Origin: Verrucomicrobiales bacterium
GTDB lineage: Bacteria; Verrucomicrobiota; Verrucomicrobiia; Verrucomicrobiales; V1-33
Reading direction: 5' to 3'
DNA: 64,000 bases
NCBI GenBank assembly: GCA_028293125.1
Contig: JAQGPJ010000038.1
Location: 58,728-122,727, forward strand
This document shows positions 44,117 through 53,818 of this stretch, in pieces. Under the pieces are notes generated by a model that saw only the letters and a program-made list of their open reading frames with translations, was not told the origin of the DNA and searched no databases. Position 1 is the stretch's first letter, and each line of letters starts with the position of its first letter. A program made the translations under genes and the position numbers.

Positions 44117-46108
44117 ATGACGAAGAAACGGCGTGTGCTCCTGATGGGTTGGGACTCCGCGGACTGGCGGCTGCTGCGGCCCCTCATGGACCGGGGGCTG
44201 ATGCCCAATCTTTCTAGACTGGCAGAGGGCGGGGCGCACGGAAACCTGGCATCGCTGGATCCCCTGCTCTCCCCGATCATCTGGACCTCCATCGCCACCG
44301 GTAAATTTCCCCACAAGCATGGGGTTCTGGGCTTTGCCGAGCCCGATCCGTCCGGCACCGGCATCCGCCCTGTCGGCAGCGCCACCCGCACCACGGCGGC
44401 GTTTTGGAACATGTTCAGTGAGGCGAGTCTCAAAGCCCATGTGGTGGGATGGTTTGCGGGGCATCCTGCGGAATCCATCTCTGGGGTCTGCGTGAGTGAG
44501 CGGTTCGCCCTGCCCGCCAGTCCGGATCCCGCCCCGCCATGGCCGGCGGCGGCGGGCACCGTTTCCCCGGCGGAGCTTCTGGAGGAAATGAGCGCTCTGC
44601 GCGTGCATCCGGCGGAAATCGAGGGTGATCAGCTGCTGCCTTTCGTGCCGGGGGCGGCCTCTCTGGACCAGTCGGATCCCGGGGTGGCGGAAAAACTGAC
44701 GGAACTGGCCCGCGTGCTGGCTGAAACCGCCACCCATCAGGCGGCGGCTACATGGCTGGCGGAGAACCGGGACTGGGATTTTCTGGGAGTCTATTTCCGT
44801 GCGCTGGACACGCTGGGGCATCACTTCATGCCGTTTCATCCCCCCCTGCTGCCGGGTGTTGATCCGGCGGAGGCGGCCATCTGGGGCCGGGTCATGGAGA
44901 CCGCCTGTATCTTTCACGATCTGATGCTGGGTCGCCTGATGGCCTTGGCCGGCTCGGAAACCACGGTGATGGTGCTTTCCGACCACGGATTTGAATCCGC
45001 ATCCAGCCGGCCCGGCACCGTCGCCAATAACACAGAGACCATGGCCGGATGGCACCGGCCTTTCGGCATGGTGGCCCTGAGCGGTCCCGGCATCCGGCGG
45101 GGCGAGCGGATTTACGGCAGCTCGGTGCTGGATGTCGCGCCCACTCTGCTCCACCTTTTTGGATTGCCGGCAGGTCAGGACATGGATGGTAAGGTGCTCG
45201 TCAGCGCCTTGGAGAATCCGGCTCCGGTCCGGCATATCCCCACATGGGACACCCATTTCATCCCTGTGCGGACCGCGGAGGATGAATCCGCCCGCGCCGT
45301 GCTGGAGCAGCTCATAGCGCTGGGATACATGGATGAAAGCATGGACGGGGACGCCTCCCGGGCCTCGTTGGAGATCGGGCTAAACCGCATTACCTCCCTA
45401 TTACAGACCGCCTCTTTTCAAGCTGCGGAGACCGGAGCCCGCAGTCTGGCGGAGCAGTATCCCCATGAACCCCGCTGCCGCTTCAAGCTCGTGCAGACCC
45501 TGCTCTGGCAGGGCCGGGTGGATGAGGGCCGTGAGGTTCTGGATCAGGCGGAGAATGATCTGGGCATCTCACTGACCAGCCGCCGCATCCGGTCCAATAT
45601 CCGCCTGATGGAGGGCACGCCCGACGGGGCTCTGAGGGAGCTGGAGTCCTCTGCTCCGGATCTGGCCACCGGTCCGGATTTCAGCATTCAGTTGGGCCGC
45701 ATCCACCTGCGCCGCCGCGCCTGGGCCCGGGCGGAGGCGGCCTTCCGGCAGGCTCTGGCGGTGGAGTCCGACCTGCCCGCCGCCTGGTGCGGACTGGCCG
45801 CCGCGCTGGTGCGGCAGGACCGGGATGAAGCCGCGCTGGAAGCGGCTTTGGCGGCCCTGGGACTCCAGCATCACTATCCGCAGGGACATTTCCAGCTGGG
45901 AGCCATTCTTTCGAAGATGGCGCGGTTCGGGCAGGCGGTTCAGGCTTTTGAAACCGGACTCTCCATGGAGTCCGGACACCCCATGGCTCATCGGTATCTC
46001 AGCCGCCTTCACCGCCGTGTGGGCCATCTGCCCGCCGCCATGGCCCATGAGGAGTATCTGCGCCGGTTGAGGCAGCCGGTGCCGGCCTCCCCATCATCCG
46101 CATCCTGA
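44117..46108 (+). CDS. Alkaline-phosphatase-superfamily phosphodiesterase fused to TPR
   Basis: 663 residues. Residues 1-380 are a type I phosphodiesterase/nucleotide pyrophosphatase domain with its metal ligands and nucleophile visible: LLMGWDSADWRL (Asp), SPIIWTSIATGK (Thr nucleophile), ALDTLGHHFM (Asp, His), VMVLSDHGFE (Asp, His), GWHRPFGM (His). Residues 400-650 are TPR-like repeats (FQAAETGARSLAEQYP, WARAEAAFRQALAVESDLP, FGQAVQAFETGLSMESGHP). No signal peptide, so it is probably cytoplasmic. The sulfotransferase gene follows 64 bases after the stop; this pairing recurs in the phylum in my recollection, but the substrate is unknown. Confidence 0.88.
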   Translation: MTKKRRVLLMGWDSADWRLLRPLMDRGLMPNLSRLAEGGAHGNLASLDPLLSPIIWTSIATGKFPHKHGVLGFAEPDPSGTGIRPVGSATRTTAAFWNMFSEASLKAHVVGWFAGHPAESISGVCVSERFALPASPDPAPPWPAAAGTVSPAELLEEMSALRVHPAEIEGDQLLPFVPGAASLDQSDPGVAEKLTELARVLAETATHQAAATWLAENRDWDFLGVYFRALDTLGHHFMPFHPPLLPGVDPAEAAIWGRVMETACIFHDLMLGRLMALAGSETTVMVLSDHGFESASSRPGTVANNTETMAGWHRPFGMVALSGPGIRRGERIYGSSVLDVAPTLLHLFGLPAGQDMDGKVLVSALENPAPVRHIPTWDTHFIPVRTAEDESARAVLEQLIALGYMDESMDGDASRASLEIGLNRITSLLQTASFQAAETGARSLAEQYPHEPRCRFKLVQTLLWQGRVDEGREVLDQAENDLGISLTSRRIRSNIRLMEGTPDGALRELESSAPDLATGPDFSIQLGRIHLRRRAWARAEAAFRQALAVESDLPAAWCGLAAALVRQDRDEAALEAALAALGLQHHYPQGHFQLGAILSKMARFGQAVQAFETGLSMESGHPMAHRYLSRLHRRVGHLPAAMAHEEYLRRLRQPVPASPSSAS

Positions 46109-46172
46109 TTCAACCGCTTCCGGGGCCGGCACACTCCTTTTTCCTAAAGACTTCCAACGTTCAGTTCCGCCT

Positions 46173-46793
46173 ATGGCCAACCCCGGCTCCCCTGTCCCGG
46201 ATTCCCCCCGCACCGTTCAGGACCGCAGCCGCACGATTGTGGTTTCGGGACTGCCCCGCTGCGGGACCTCCCTGCTCATGGCCATGCTGCGCGCCGGAGG
46301 AGTGCCGCTGTTCACCGATTCGCTGCGGACCGCCGACGACAGCAATCCGCGTGGCTACTTCGAGTATGAGCCCGTCAAACGCCTGACTCCCGATGCCCCG
46401 TGGCTGCCCCGGACTGCCGGGCACGCCGTTAAAATCGTCATTCCGCTGGTCCGGCGTCTGCCGCCGGATTTTCCCTGCGATGTCCTGCTGCTGGAACGGG
46501 CGATGCCGGAAATCTTGGCCTCCCAGGCCGCCATGCTTTGCCGGTGCGGGATGCCGGCGGCTGATGCGCGGCTGCTTGGCCCCGCCTTTGAGCGGGAGTT
46601 GCGGTTGACCCATGAAACCCTGGCCGCGTGGACTGGCTGCCGGCTCCTCACGCTGCAGCACCGTGCCCTGCTGTCCCGGCCGTTTGAAGCCTGTGAAGAA
46701 ACCGCCCGCTTTCTGCGGATTCCCCTGGATTCCGCCGCCATGGCCGCCGTGGTGGATCCCACTCTCCACCGGCAGCGGAAGGAAAGTCTTTGA
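46173..46793 (+). CDS. Sulfotransferase-family protein
   Basis: 206 residues, short for the family. The PAPS 5'-phosphosulfate loop is seen in VVSGLPRCGTSLLMAMLRAGG, with YFEYEPVKRL after it, and the 3' loop in VLLLERAMPEILASQ; the last part (FEACEETARFLRIPLDSAAM) matches the usual C-terminal helix. It would add sulfate from PAPS to an unknown acceptor. It directly follows the phosphodiesterase-TPR fusion, probably in one operon. Confidence 0.85.
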   Translation: MANPGSPVPDSPRTVQDRSRTIVVSGLPRCGTSLLMAMLRAGGVPLFTDSLRTADDSNPRGYFEYEPVKRLTPDAPWLPRTAGHAVKIVIPLVRRLPPDFPCDVLLLERAMPEILASQAAMLCRCGMPAADARLLGPAFERELRLTHETLAAWTGCRLLTLQHRALLSRPFEACEETARFLRIPLDSAAMAAVVDPTLHRQRKESL

Positions 46794-46924
46794 TTTTCCC
46801 GCTGCGTGATGACCGGAGCCACCGCATGCGGGGCGGCGGGATCCACAGCCCGCAATAGCGGATAAGTTAAACATTAAAACGTTCCTGCGTGACATAGCCG
46901 CCGGTTTACCGGAAAACGGCGGGT

Positions 46925-49900
46925 ATGAGCCGCGCCCTCTCTCCTGATTTTTCCACCGGCTGGTCTCCGCAGCGGTTTGGCCGGCGGTGGCTGCAGTCCC
47001 TGCCGCTGATTCTGCTGACAGCCGGTCAGGCAGTGGAATCCCTGCCGGCCCAGCAGGTGCGGTTGAATGAACTGACCGCCGCCGTCAATGACCGGCTGCT
47101 GGCCCCCGATGACCAGGGACGGCTGAGACCGGGCACAGGACCGTACTGGGTGGATGCGGATTACGTTCCGGGGCCCGGCTGGCTGACAGGAACAGCGCCA
47201 CTGGGATTCGGAGGCGCCGCCGGGCTGGGCACCAATGTGGGCACGCTGATGAGAAACCGCACCCCCACCCTGTATCTGCGGCGCACGGTGGCCGTCACGG
47301 CGGAGGATACGGCCAATGAGGGTCAGTTGGTGCTGACCTTGCGGTTTGACGACGGTTTTGTGGCTTGGATTAATGGCCGGGAGGCTGTCCGGGCCAATGC
47401 CGGACCGGCGGGGCATTTCATTCATCATGGCCAGAAGGCTTACAATTTTGCGGTCAACACTAACGACGCCGCCTACACACCGGCCAATCAGCCCGGCACC
47501 GCCATTTCCCAACCGGTCGCGTTCTCATTGGGAAAAGTCAGTGACTGGTTGAAACCGGGGGACAACCTCCTCGCGGTGCAACTGCTGAACCGCGAGCCCG
47601 GCACCAGTGCCCGCATCGACGCGCAGCTGGCGGTGACCACCGGCACGGCGGTGCTGGATTTGGCGCGCTATTCATTCGATGAGGCCAATGATTCCGCACG
47701 CATGCACCGGAACCAAGGCGGAGCGGTGACCAACACCGGGGAGGGCACGGCCCCGGCGGGGTCCTGGCTGGCGAATGCTCCCAATCCCCTGTCCGATCCG
47801 GCCTGGACAGATCTGACGGTGCGCACCTCCCTGCCCGCCGGCTCAGGCATTGCCGGGTCCGGTGGACTGCGGATCGCCCACTCCCAGTCCGGCGTGGACC
47901 GCCCGGCCACCGTTTTTGGACCACCGCTGTCCCTTGGCTCCCAATTCGGCACCGGCACGCTGACGGAGGCGGACCTGGCCAACCTGAAGCTGAGCTTCAA
48001 ATTCCGTGCCTCCCCATCGGCGGGCTTCAATTTGCGGCTGGATCCCGCTCCCGCGGCAATAGGTGCCGGAGCCGCCAGCCTGACGGGACTGCCGCCTATC
48101 ACCGCCGCGGCGGGCACGGCGGCGGCGGAGAGCGCGCCGCTGGATTTCGCCACCTCGGACGGCAGCCACCGCACCCGCGTCATCAGCGATACCGGCACCG
48201 CCACCACCACGGCGTCGGGGACCATGAAAACCAACACCACCCTCATCTCGGGAGCCGCCATGAGGGATGCGGAGTTCCGCCTGACCGAGGACAACACGCC
48301 CGCCGCCGGTGGGGAGGGCTCCACCGGCGCGCTGGTGTTCGAGGTCATCAAAGCCCCCGCAGTGCCGGATTTCTTTGGTTTTTACTACCAGTCGGTGCCG
48401 GTCCGATCCTGGACAGCAGCCAAAATCACCGCCGAGCAGCTGCGGGCAGGAGCGATGGAGTTTGACTATCAGCTGCCCGCCGGGGTCAGCTACGAAGTTT
48501 ATATGGAGCCTGCGACTGGCTCACCCAACTACGGAGACCGGCTGGCGCTGGGCACTGTCACGGGCACCGGGGCTTGGCGCCATGCGGTGATGGAGACCGG
48601 GGCGGCGGGCAATCAGGCCGCCTTTCTCAGCTTTGTGAACACTCTGACGACCACCTCCATGCGCCTGGTCTTCCGCACTGGCAGCCCCCTGCCCGCCGGG
48701 ACCAGACTGGCGGTGGACAATGTGGGCTACAACCCGTGGCGCACGTATTCCGTCACCCTTTCCGCCGGCACCAATGCCCCGGCATTCACCGCGGCCCTGA
48801 ACGCCCAGAACCAGCCGCAGGACATGCGGTTTTACCCCGCCCTCGAGAAAACCGGCAGTGCCCCCTCTCCAGCCAGCGCCGTAGTGGAGATCGATGATTT
48901 CTCTCTCACCCTGTCCAAACTGAATGCCGGCACCCCGGCCACTTTCGTCCCCTTGGCCGCCCAGGGCTGGCGTTATTTCCCCGGGCTGGCGGAGCCTTCG
49001 GGCGGGCTGGTTGAAACAGCGGATTTCACGCCCGTCACCGGTGAAGGGGAATATGCTGACTGGATTGAAATTTTGAATCCCTCCGCCTCGGAGGCCGATC
49101 TTTCCAACTGGGCGCTCACCGATGATCCTGCCAGTCCGCGCAAATTTGTCTTTCCCGCCGGCACCCGCCTCGCCGCCGGTGCCGGGTTGGTGGTGCTGGC
49201 GGACAGCCGCGAAGCCCCGACGGGCGGGGTGTGGCTGCATGCGCCCTTCAGCCTCAGTTCCTCCGGGGAGACGGTGGCGCTTTCCAACGCCTCGGGAGCG
49301 GTGGTGGACACTGTACTCTTTCCCGCCCAGGACTCTTTCCATTCCTATGGCCGCGATCCGGTGACCAGTCAGTGGGGATACCTGCGCAAAGCCTCGCCCG
49401 GCCAGCCCAACAGCGGCCCTTGGGAATCCGCCAAAGCCGCGGCTCCCGCCTTCAGCACGGCGGGCGGGTTCCAGACCGGTCCGGTGACTTTGACCCTCGC
49501 CACCGCCACCCCTGCGGCCTCCGTCTATTACACCACCAACGGCACCGAGCCCTCACCGTTCAACGGCACGCTTTACACCGGCCCCTTCACGGTTCCGTAT
49601 CTCACGGACCGCACCGGCCAAGTGGTGCGCGCCCGGGCCTTCTCCCCGGGCCTGGTGCCCTCGGACATTGTCAACCATACCTATCTGGTCAACCAGAACG
49701 CCAATCTTCGGAAAAACCCGGCGGTGCTGCTGTCGGGGGATCCGGGCACGGTTTTTTACAAGCCGCTGGGCATCATGGCCATCCAGGGCGGCACCTACGC
49801 GGATTCCAGATGGCGGCCCACCACCCGCAACGACTACAACATTCCCGTGGGTGACGGACGCCTGACGGATCCAGACTCCAGCAGCCGCGCCTACGAGCGC

Positions 49901-52249
49901 CCGGCTTTTCTGGAATTCTGCTTTCCCGACGGCCGGGAGGGTATCCGCGAGGCCGCCGGCGTCCGGATTTCCTCCAGCCCGTGGTCCCGCCCGCAGCTGG
50001 TGCTCAGCGATCCGCCCAGCGCGGTCAATCTGGTGGCGGACCATACCCGCAAGCCGTCCTTCAACGTGTTTTTCCGCAGCGATTACGGCAACAGCTCCAT
50101 CACTTACCCGCTGATTCCGGAGACGGAGGTGCGGCGTTTTGAGGAATTCCGCCTGCGGGCCGGCAAGAACGATATGACCAACCCCTTCATCCGCGATGAG
50201 TTCTGCCGCCGTCTGTGGACGGACATGGGACATGAGGGCACCGTCGGCACCTTTGTGTCGCTCTATCTCAACGGCTATTACAAAGGGTTCTTCAACCTCG
50301 TGGAGCGCATCCGCGAGCCCTTCATGCAGAACCACTATTACAGCAGCGCGAAGTGGGATGTGAACTATATCGGCAACTTCGAGGACGGGGATGATGGGCA
50401 TTGGCGCACGGTGCTCCAGCCCCGCCTGAACGCCAATCTGACCGTCAAAAGCAACTGGGATGCCCTGCGCGAGGTGCTGGATGTGGAGAATGTGGCGGAC
50501 TACTTTCTGCTCAACACCTGGGCCGCCATGTGGGATTGGCCCCAAAACAACTGGGCCATGGCCCGCGAGCGCAGCGCCACGGGGCTTTGGCGGTGCTATG
50601 TGTGGGACGCGGAGGGCGGTCTGAACCTGGACGGGGCTCACGGGCCGAACTATCAGACTCTCCGCGATGACCTTCTCTCCACCGGGGCCACCACCCAGCT
50701 GCCCATGATGTTCCGCCGGCTCATGACCAGTCCGGAGTTCCGGCTTCTGTTCGCCGACCGGGTGCAGCGCCATCTGTTCAACGACGGGGCGCTGACGGAT
50801 GCCCGCACCACCGCGCGCCGCACCACTACTCAGGCGGAGGTGGCACCGCTGTTGACCCTCGGCGGCACCACCGCCAGCGCCTCCTGGCACACCACCTGGA
50901 TCAATGCCTCCAGCGGCCGCCGCCGGTATTTGTTTCCCTTCGGCACCGTAGGCGCGGCCAATTACCAGCACGGACAGCTGCGCGACCCGAACCAGAACCG
51001 GAACTTGGACGACACGCTCTGGCCGCTGACCCTGCCGCCGTCCTTCAGCCAGCACGGCGGCCAGGCACCGGCGGGTTTCACCCTCGCTATCACCGGCACC
51101 GCTCCGGAGGGATCCGTGATTTATTACACCACGGACGGCAGCGATCCCCGCCTATGGGGCGGCACGGTTTCACCGTCCGCCGTGGCCTACAGCGCGCCAT
51201 TTGCCATTTCCGGCGCCTCGGTCACGGTGAAATCCCGGATGCGCAATGCCACCACCAACGAATGGAGCCCGCTCACGCAGGCGGTCTTTCAAGTGGCCGT
51301 TGTGCCCGCCTCCGCGGAGAACACCGTGATTTCGGAGTTTATGTACCACCCCCCGGACGTGACCACTGCTGAGGCCGCCGCCGGCTTCACGGATCCTGAG
51401 GAGTTTGAATACATCGTCCTTCAGAACATCGGTGCCTCCCCCATCAGCCTGGCCGGTCTGCGTTTCAGCGCGGGCATCACCTTCGATTTTGGAGCCTCCA
51501 CCCGCCAGGCGCTGGATCCCGGCCAGCACGTGGTGCTCGCCAAAAACGCCGCCGCACTGCGGTTCCGTTATGGCAACGGGGTGGATGCGGTGCTGGGAGG
51601 GCAGTATTCCGGTAATCTGAGCAATTCCGGTGACGCCCTGCGGCTGGACACCAAAGCCGATTCCACGGTGTTGAAAAGCTTCACGTATTTGGACAGCAGC
51701 CCCTGGCCCAAAGCCGCTGACGGAGGCGGATCATCCCTGATGCTGGTCAGTGCCGCCGCCAATCCCGACCACAGCCTGGCCTCCTCCTGGACCGTCTCCG
51801 CCGCCTTGGGCGGGCAGCCGGCGGGCATTCCACTGACGCTGACCTACGCACAGTGGGCGGCATGGACCTTCTCCGCTGCGGAACTCACCGACGTGGTCCG
51901 CACGGCTCCGGAGGGGGACTGGGATGGGGATGGGTGGCCGAATGTGATGGAGTACCTGCTGGGCACCGCCCCCAACAATGCCGATGCCCGGCCCGCCCTT
52001 TCGTGGTCAGTGATCCCGGAGGATAGCGGCACTCTGGCGCTGCGCATGACGGTTCCCCGCATGCTTGGCAGCGGAGGCTACCGGCTGGAGGTCCAGTCCT
52101 CCGCGGATCTGACCTCCTGGGAAGCCTCCCACACTCTGAAGCAGAGCACCACCGCCGCCGATGGGAGTGTGATGGAGACATGGGAGAAATCCGTGCCCGT
52201 CACCGCGTCCCGGCATTATATGCGGTTGCGGGCGGCGGCCGTTCCCTGA
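46925..52249 (+). CDS. Giant lamin-tail / CotH secreted protein
   Basis: 1774 residues. The N-terminus has a hydrophobic export signal (LQSLPLILLTAGQAVESLPA). Then an all-beta region with FDDGFVAWINGREAVRA near 145 and a jelly-roll-like stretch; a first lamin-tail domain about 690-810 (YADWIEILNPSASEADLSNW); a chitobiase-C/FN3-associated domain about 840-930 (VYYTTNGTEPSPFNG); a CotH-like domain about 930-1300 (LRAGKNDMTNPFIRDEF, LYLNGYYKGFFNLVERI, YVWDAEGGLN); a second FN3-associated domain (VIYYTTDGSDPRLWGG); a second lamin-tail domain about 1460-1600 (FEYIVLQNIGASPISLAGL); and a C-terminal module with WDGDGWPNVMEYLLG and LEVQSSADLTSW. Exported, probably surface-located; such giants are typical of this phylum but of unknown function. 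Confidence 0.88.
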   Translation: MSRALSPDFSTGWSPQRFGRRWLQSLPLILLTAGQAVESLPAQQVRLNELTAAVNDRLLAPDDQGRLRPGTGPYWVDADYVPGPGWLTGTAPLGFGGAAGLGTNVGTLMRNRTPTLYLRRTVAVTAEDTANEGQLVLTLRFDDGFVAWINGREAVRANAGPAGHFIHHGQKAYNFAVNTNDAAYTPANQPGTAISQPVAFSLGKVSDWLKPGDNLLAVQLLNREPGTSARIDAQLAVTTGTAVLDLARYSFDEANDSARMHRNQGGAVTNTGEGTAPAGSWLANAPNPLSDPAWTDLTVRTSLPAGSGIAGSGGLRIAHSQSGVDRPATVFGPPLSLGSQFGTGTLTEADLANLKLSFKFRASPSAGFNLRLDPAPAAIGAGAASLTGLPPITAAAGTAAAESAPLDFATSDGSHRTRVISDTGTATTTASGTMKTNTTLISGAAMRDAEFRLTEDNTPAAGGEGSTGALVFEVIKAPAVPDFFGFYYQSVPVRSWTAAKITAEQLRAGAMEFDYQLPAGVSYEVYMEPATGSPNYGDRLALGTVTGTGAWRHAVMETGAAGNQAAFLSFVNTLTTTSMRLVFRTGSPLPAGTRLAVDNVGYNPWRTYSVTLSAGTNAPAFTAALNAQNQPQDMRFYPALEKTGSAPSPASAVVEIDDFSLTLSKLNAGTPATFVPLAAQGWRYFPGLAEPSGGLVETADFTPVTGEGEYADWIEILNPSASEADLSNWALTDDPASPRKFVFPAGTRLAAGAGLVVLADSREAPTGGVWLHAPFSLSSSGETVALSNASGAVVDTVLFPAQDSFHSYGRDPVTSQWGYLRKASPGQPNSGPWESAKAAAPAFSTAGGFQTGPVTLTLATATPAASVYYTTNGTEPSPFNGTLYTGPFTVPYLTDRTGQVVRARAFSPGLVPSDIVNHTYLVNQNANLRKNPAVLLSGDPGTVFYKPLGIMAIQGGTYADSRWRPTTRNDYNIPVGDGRLTDPDSSSRAYERPAFLEFCFPDGREGIREAAGVRISSSPWSRPQLVLSDPPSAVNLVADHTRKPSFNVFFRSDYGNSSITYPLIPETEVRRFEEFRLRAGKNDMTNPFIRDEFCRRLWTDMGHEGTVGTFVSLYLNGYYKGFFNLVERIREPFMQNHYYSSAKWDVNYIGNFEDGDDGHWRTVLQPRLNANLTVKSNWDALREVLDVENVADYFLLNTWAAMWDWPQNNWAMARERSATGLWRCYVWDAEGGLNLDGAHGPNYQTLRDDLLSTGATTQLPMMFRRLMTSPEFRLLFADRVQRHLFNDGALTDARTTARRTTTQAEVAPLLTLGGTTASASWHTTWINASSGRRRYLFPFGTVGAANYQHGQLRDPNQNRNLDDTLWPLTLPPSFSQHGGQAPAGFTLAITGTAPEGSVIYYTTDGSDPRLWGGTVSPSAVAYSAPFAISGASVTVKSRMRNATTNEWSPLTQAVFQVAVVPASAENTVISEFMYHPPDVTTAEAAAGFTDPEEFEYIVLQNIGASPISLAGLRFSAGITFDFGASTRQALDPGQHVVLAKNAAALRFRYGNGVDAVLGGQYSGNLSNSGDALRLDTKADSTVLKSFTYLDSSPWPKAADGGGSSLMLVSAAANPDHSLASSWTVSAALGGQPAGIPLTLTYAQWAAWTFSAAELTDVVRTAPEGDWDGDGWPNVMEYLLGTAPNNADARPALSWSVIPEDSGTLALRMTVPRMLGSGGYRLEVQSSADLTSWEASHTLKQSTTAADGSVMETWEKSVPVTASRHYMRLRAAAVP

Positions 52250-52290
52250 CCGATTCCGGGCCCGGGACGGTCTGGCTTTCCCGGCTGCGC

Positions 52291-52308
52291 TTGTGAAATT
52301 TTTCACAA
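52291..52308. promoter_or_regulatory. Rex-type operator upstream of nuoF
   Basis: TTGTGAAATTTTTCACAA, a perfect 18-base dyad that matches the consensus of the redox-sensing repressor Rex (TTGTGAA, four A/T, TTCACAA). It ends 103 bases before the nuoF start, in the gap after the giant CotH gene. Rex binds such sites when NADH is low and leaves them when NADH rises. The rex gene itself is not in the window. Confidence 0.75.
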
Positions 52309-52411
52309 ATTCGCCTTGCCGGAAGCGGGCGGCCCCGGAAATTGGAAACCGACGGCGGTTCCCGGAAGGGTTCCCGGACTTCCCGCCGGTTTTTCCCTTT
52401 TCCTCTCCCCC

Positions 52412-53818
52412 ATGGCCATCCAATACAAACCCGGCAAGGAACCGCACCCGAAGGAGCACCGTCTGATTTTCCGCAATGTGGACCGGGTGGACTGGAATCC
52501 GTCCATGGAGCGCTTTCTGGCGGAGGGCGGTTACGAGCAGCTGAAAAAGGCGGTGACGATGGAGCCCAAGGCCATCATCGAGGAGGTGAAAACCAGCGGT
52601 CTGCGCGGCCGCGGCGGTGCAGGCTTCCCCACCGGCGTGAAGTGGACCTTCATCCCGCCGAACAACACCAAACCGGTCTATCTCATCTGCAACGCGGACG
52701 AATCCGAGCCGGGCACCTTCAAGGACCGCTACATCATCCACCAGGATCCGCACCAGCTGATCGAGGGCATGGCCATCTCCTGCTTCGCGGTGGGAGCCCA
52801 TATGGCCTACATCTACATCCGGGAGGAGTTTCCGGAGGGGGCTCAAATTTTGGAGAAGGCCATCGCCGAAGCCCACGAAAAAGGCTTCCTGGGCAAGGGT
52901 ATCTGCGGCAGCAATTACGATCTGGAAATCTATGTCCACCGCGGAGCCGGAGCCTACATCTGCGGCGAGGAGACCGGCCTCATTGAATCTCTGGAGGGCA
53001 AGCGGCCCTATCCCCGAATCAAGCCGCCGTATTTCCCGGCCGCCCTGGGCCTTTATATGTGCCCCACCATCGTGAACAACGTGGAGAGCCTCTGCCATGT
53101 GAAGCACATTCTGGAGATGGGCGGCGCGGAATACGCCAAGCTGGGCACCCCCCGCAACAACGGCACCCGCATCGTCTGCGTCAGCGGCGATGTGCAGCGG
53201 CCTGGCTATTATGAAATCCAGGTCGGCAAGGTGACCATGAGCGAGGTCATCCGGGACATGTGCGGCGGCCTGAAGCCCGGCCGTTCCCTCAAAGCCATCA
53301 TTCCCGGCGGCTCCTCGGCCAAGGTCCTGCGCGCGGATGAGGTCTTCAAACTGAAGCAGCCGGACGGATCGGTGAAGGAGCTGACCATCTGGGACATTCC
53401 CATGGATTTCGACACCATCGCCCAGTGCGGCTCCATGGCGGGCTCCGGGGGCGTGATCGTGATGGATGACACCCGCAGCATGGCGTGGGTGCTCAACAAC
53501 CTGAATAATTTCTACGCCCACGAATCCTGCGGCCAGTGCACCCCCTGCCGCGAGGGCAGCCTGTGGATGAAGAAGATCAGTGACCGCATCGCCGCCGGCA
53601 ACGCCACCCCGGAGGACGTGCAGCAGCTGGAGAACGTGGCCTATCAGATCGATGGCAAGACCATCTGCGCCTTCGGCGAGGCCTGCTCGTGGCCGACCGA
53701 AAGCTTCATCGCCAAGTTCCGCGGGGAGCTGATCGCCCAAACCGATTCCGGCAAGCAGGGGAAAATCTTCAACCGCGAAAGCCAGGTTGCCGCTGCTCCC
53801 TTGGCGGCCACCCGGTGA
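52412..53818 (+). CDS. nuoF: NADH-quinone oxidoreductase subunit F (NuoF-like), isolated
   Basis: 468 residues. The NADH/FMN-binding subunit: GLRGRGGAGFPTGVKW (FMN/NADH site), CNADESEPGTFKDR, GAYICGEETGLIESLEG, and the 4Fe-4S ligands SCGQCTPCREG with the fourth Cys in TICAFGEA. In complex I it takes electrons from NADH at the tip of the peripheral arm; similar chains occur in NAD-linked hydrogenases and formate dehydrogenases. No other nuo or hydrogenase gene is within the window, so the partner is unknown. The ATG at 52412 (MAIQYKPGKEP) was chosen; an ORF start at 52316 adds 32 unrelated residues. A Rex-type operator lies upstream, and a TPR gene overlaps its stop by GTGA. Confidence 0.92.
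   Translation: MAIQYKPGKEPHPKEHRLIFRNVDRVDWNPSMERFLAEGGYEQLKKAVTMEPKAIIEEVKTSGLRGRGGAGFPTGVKWTFIPPNNTKPVYLICNADESEPGTFKDRYIIHQDPHQLIEGMAISCFAVGAHMAYIYIREEFPEGAQILEKAIAEAHEKGFLGKGICGSNYDLEIYVHRGAGAYICGEETGLIESLEGKRPYPRIKPPYFPAALGLYMCPTIVNNVESLCHVKHILEMGGAEYAKLGTPRNNGTRIVCVSGDVQRPGYYEIQVGKVTMSEVIRDMCGGLKPGRSLKAIIPGGSSAKVLRADEVFKLKQPDGSVKELTIWDIPMDFDTIAQCGSMAGSGGVIVMDDTRSMAWVLNNLNNFYAHESCGQCTPCREGSLWMKKISDRIAAGNATPEDVQQLENVAYQIDGKTICAFGEACSWPTESFIAKFRGELIAQTDSGKQGKIFNRESQVAAAPLAATR

Noticed and set aside
49553..51055. 500-codon minus-strand open frame
   Set aside because: Antisense to the CotH-like part of the giant protein.
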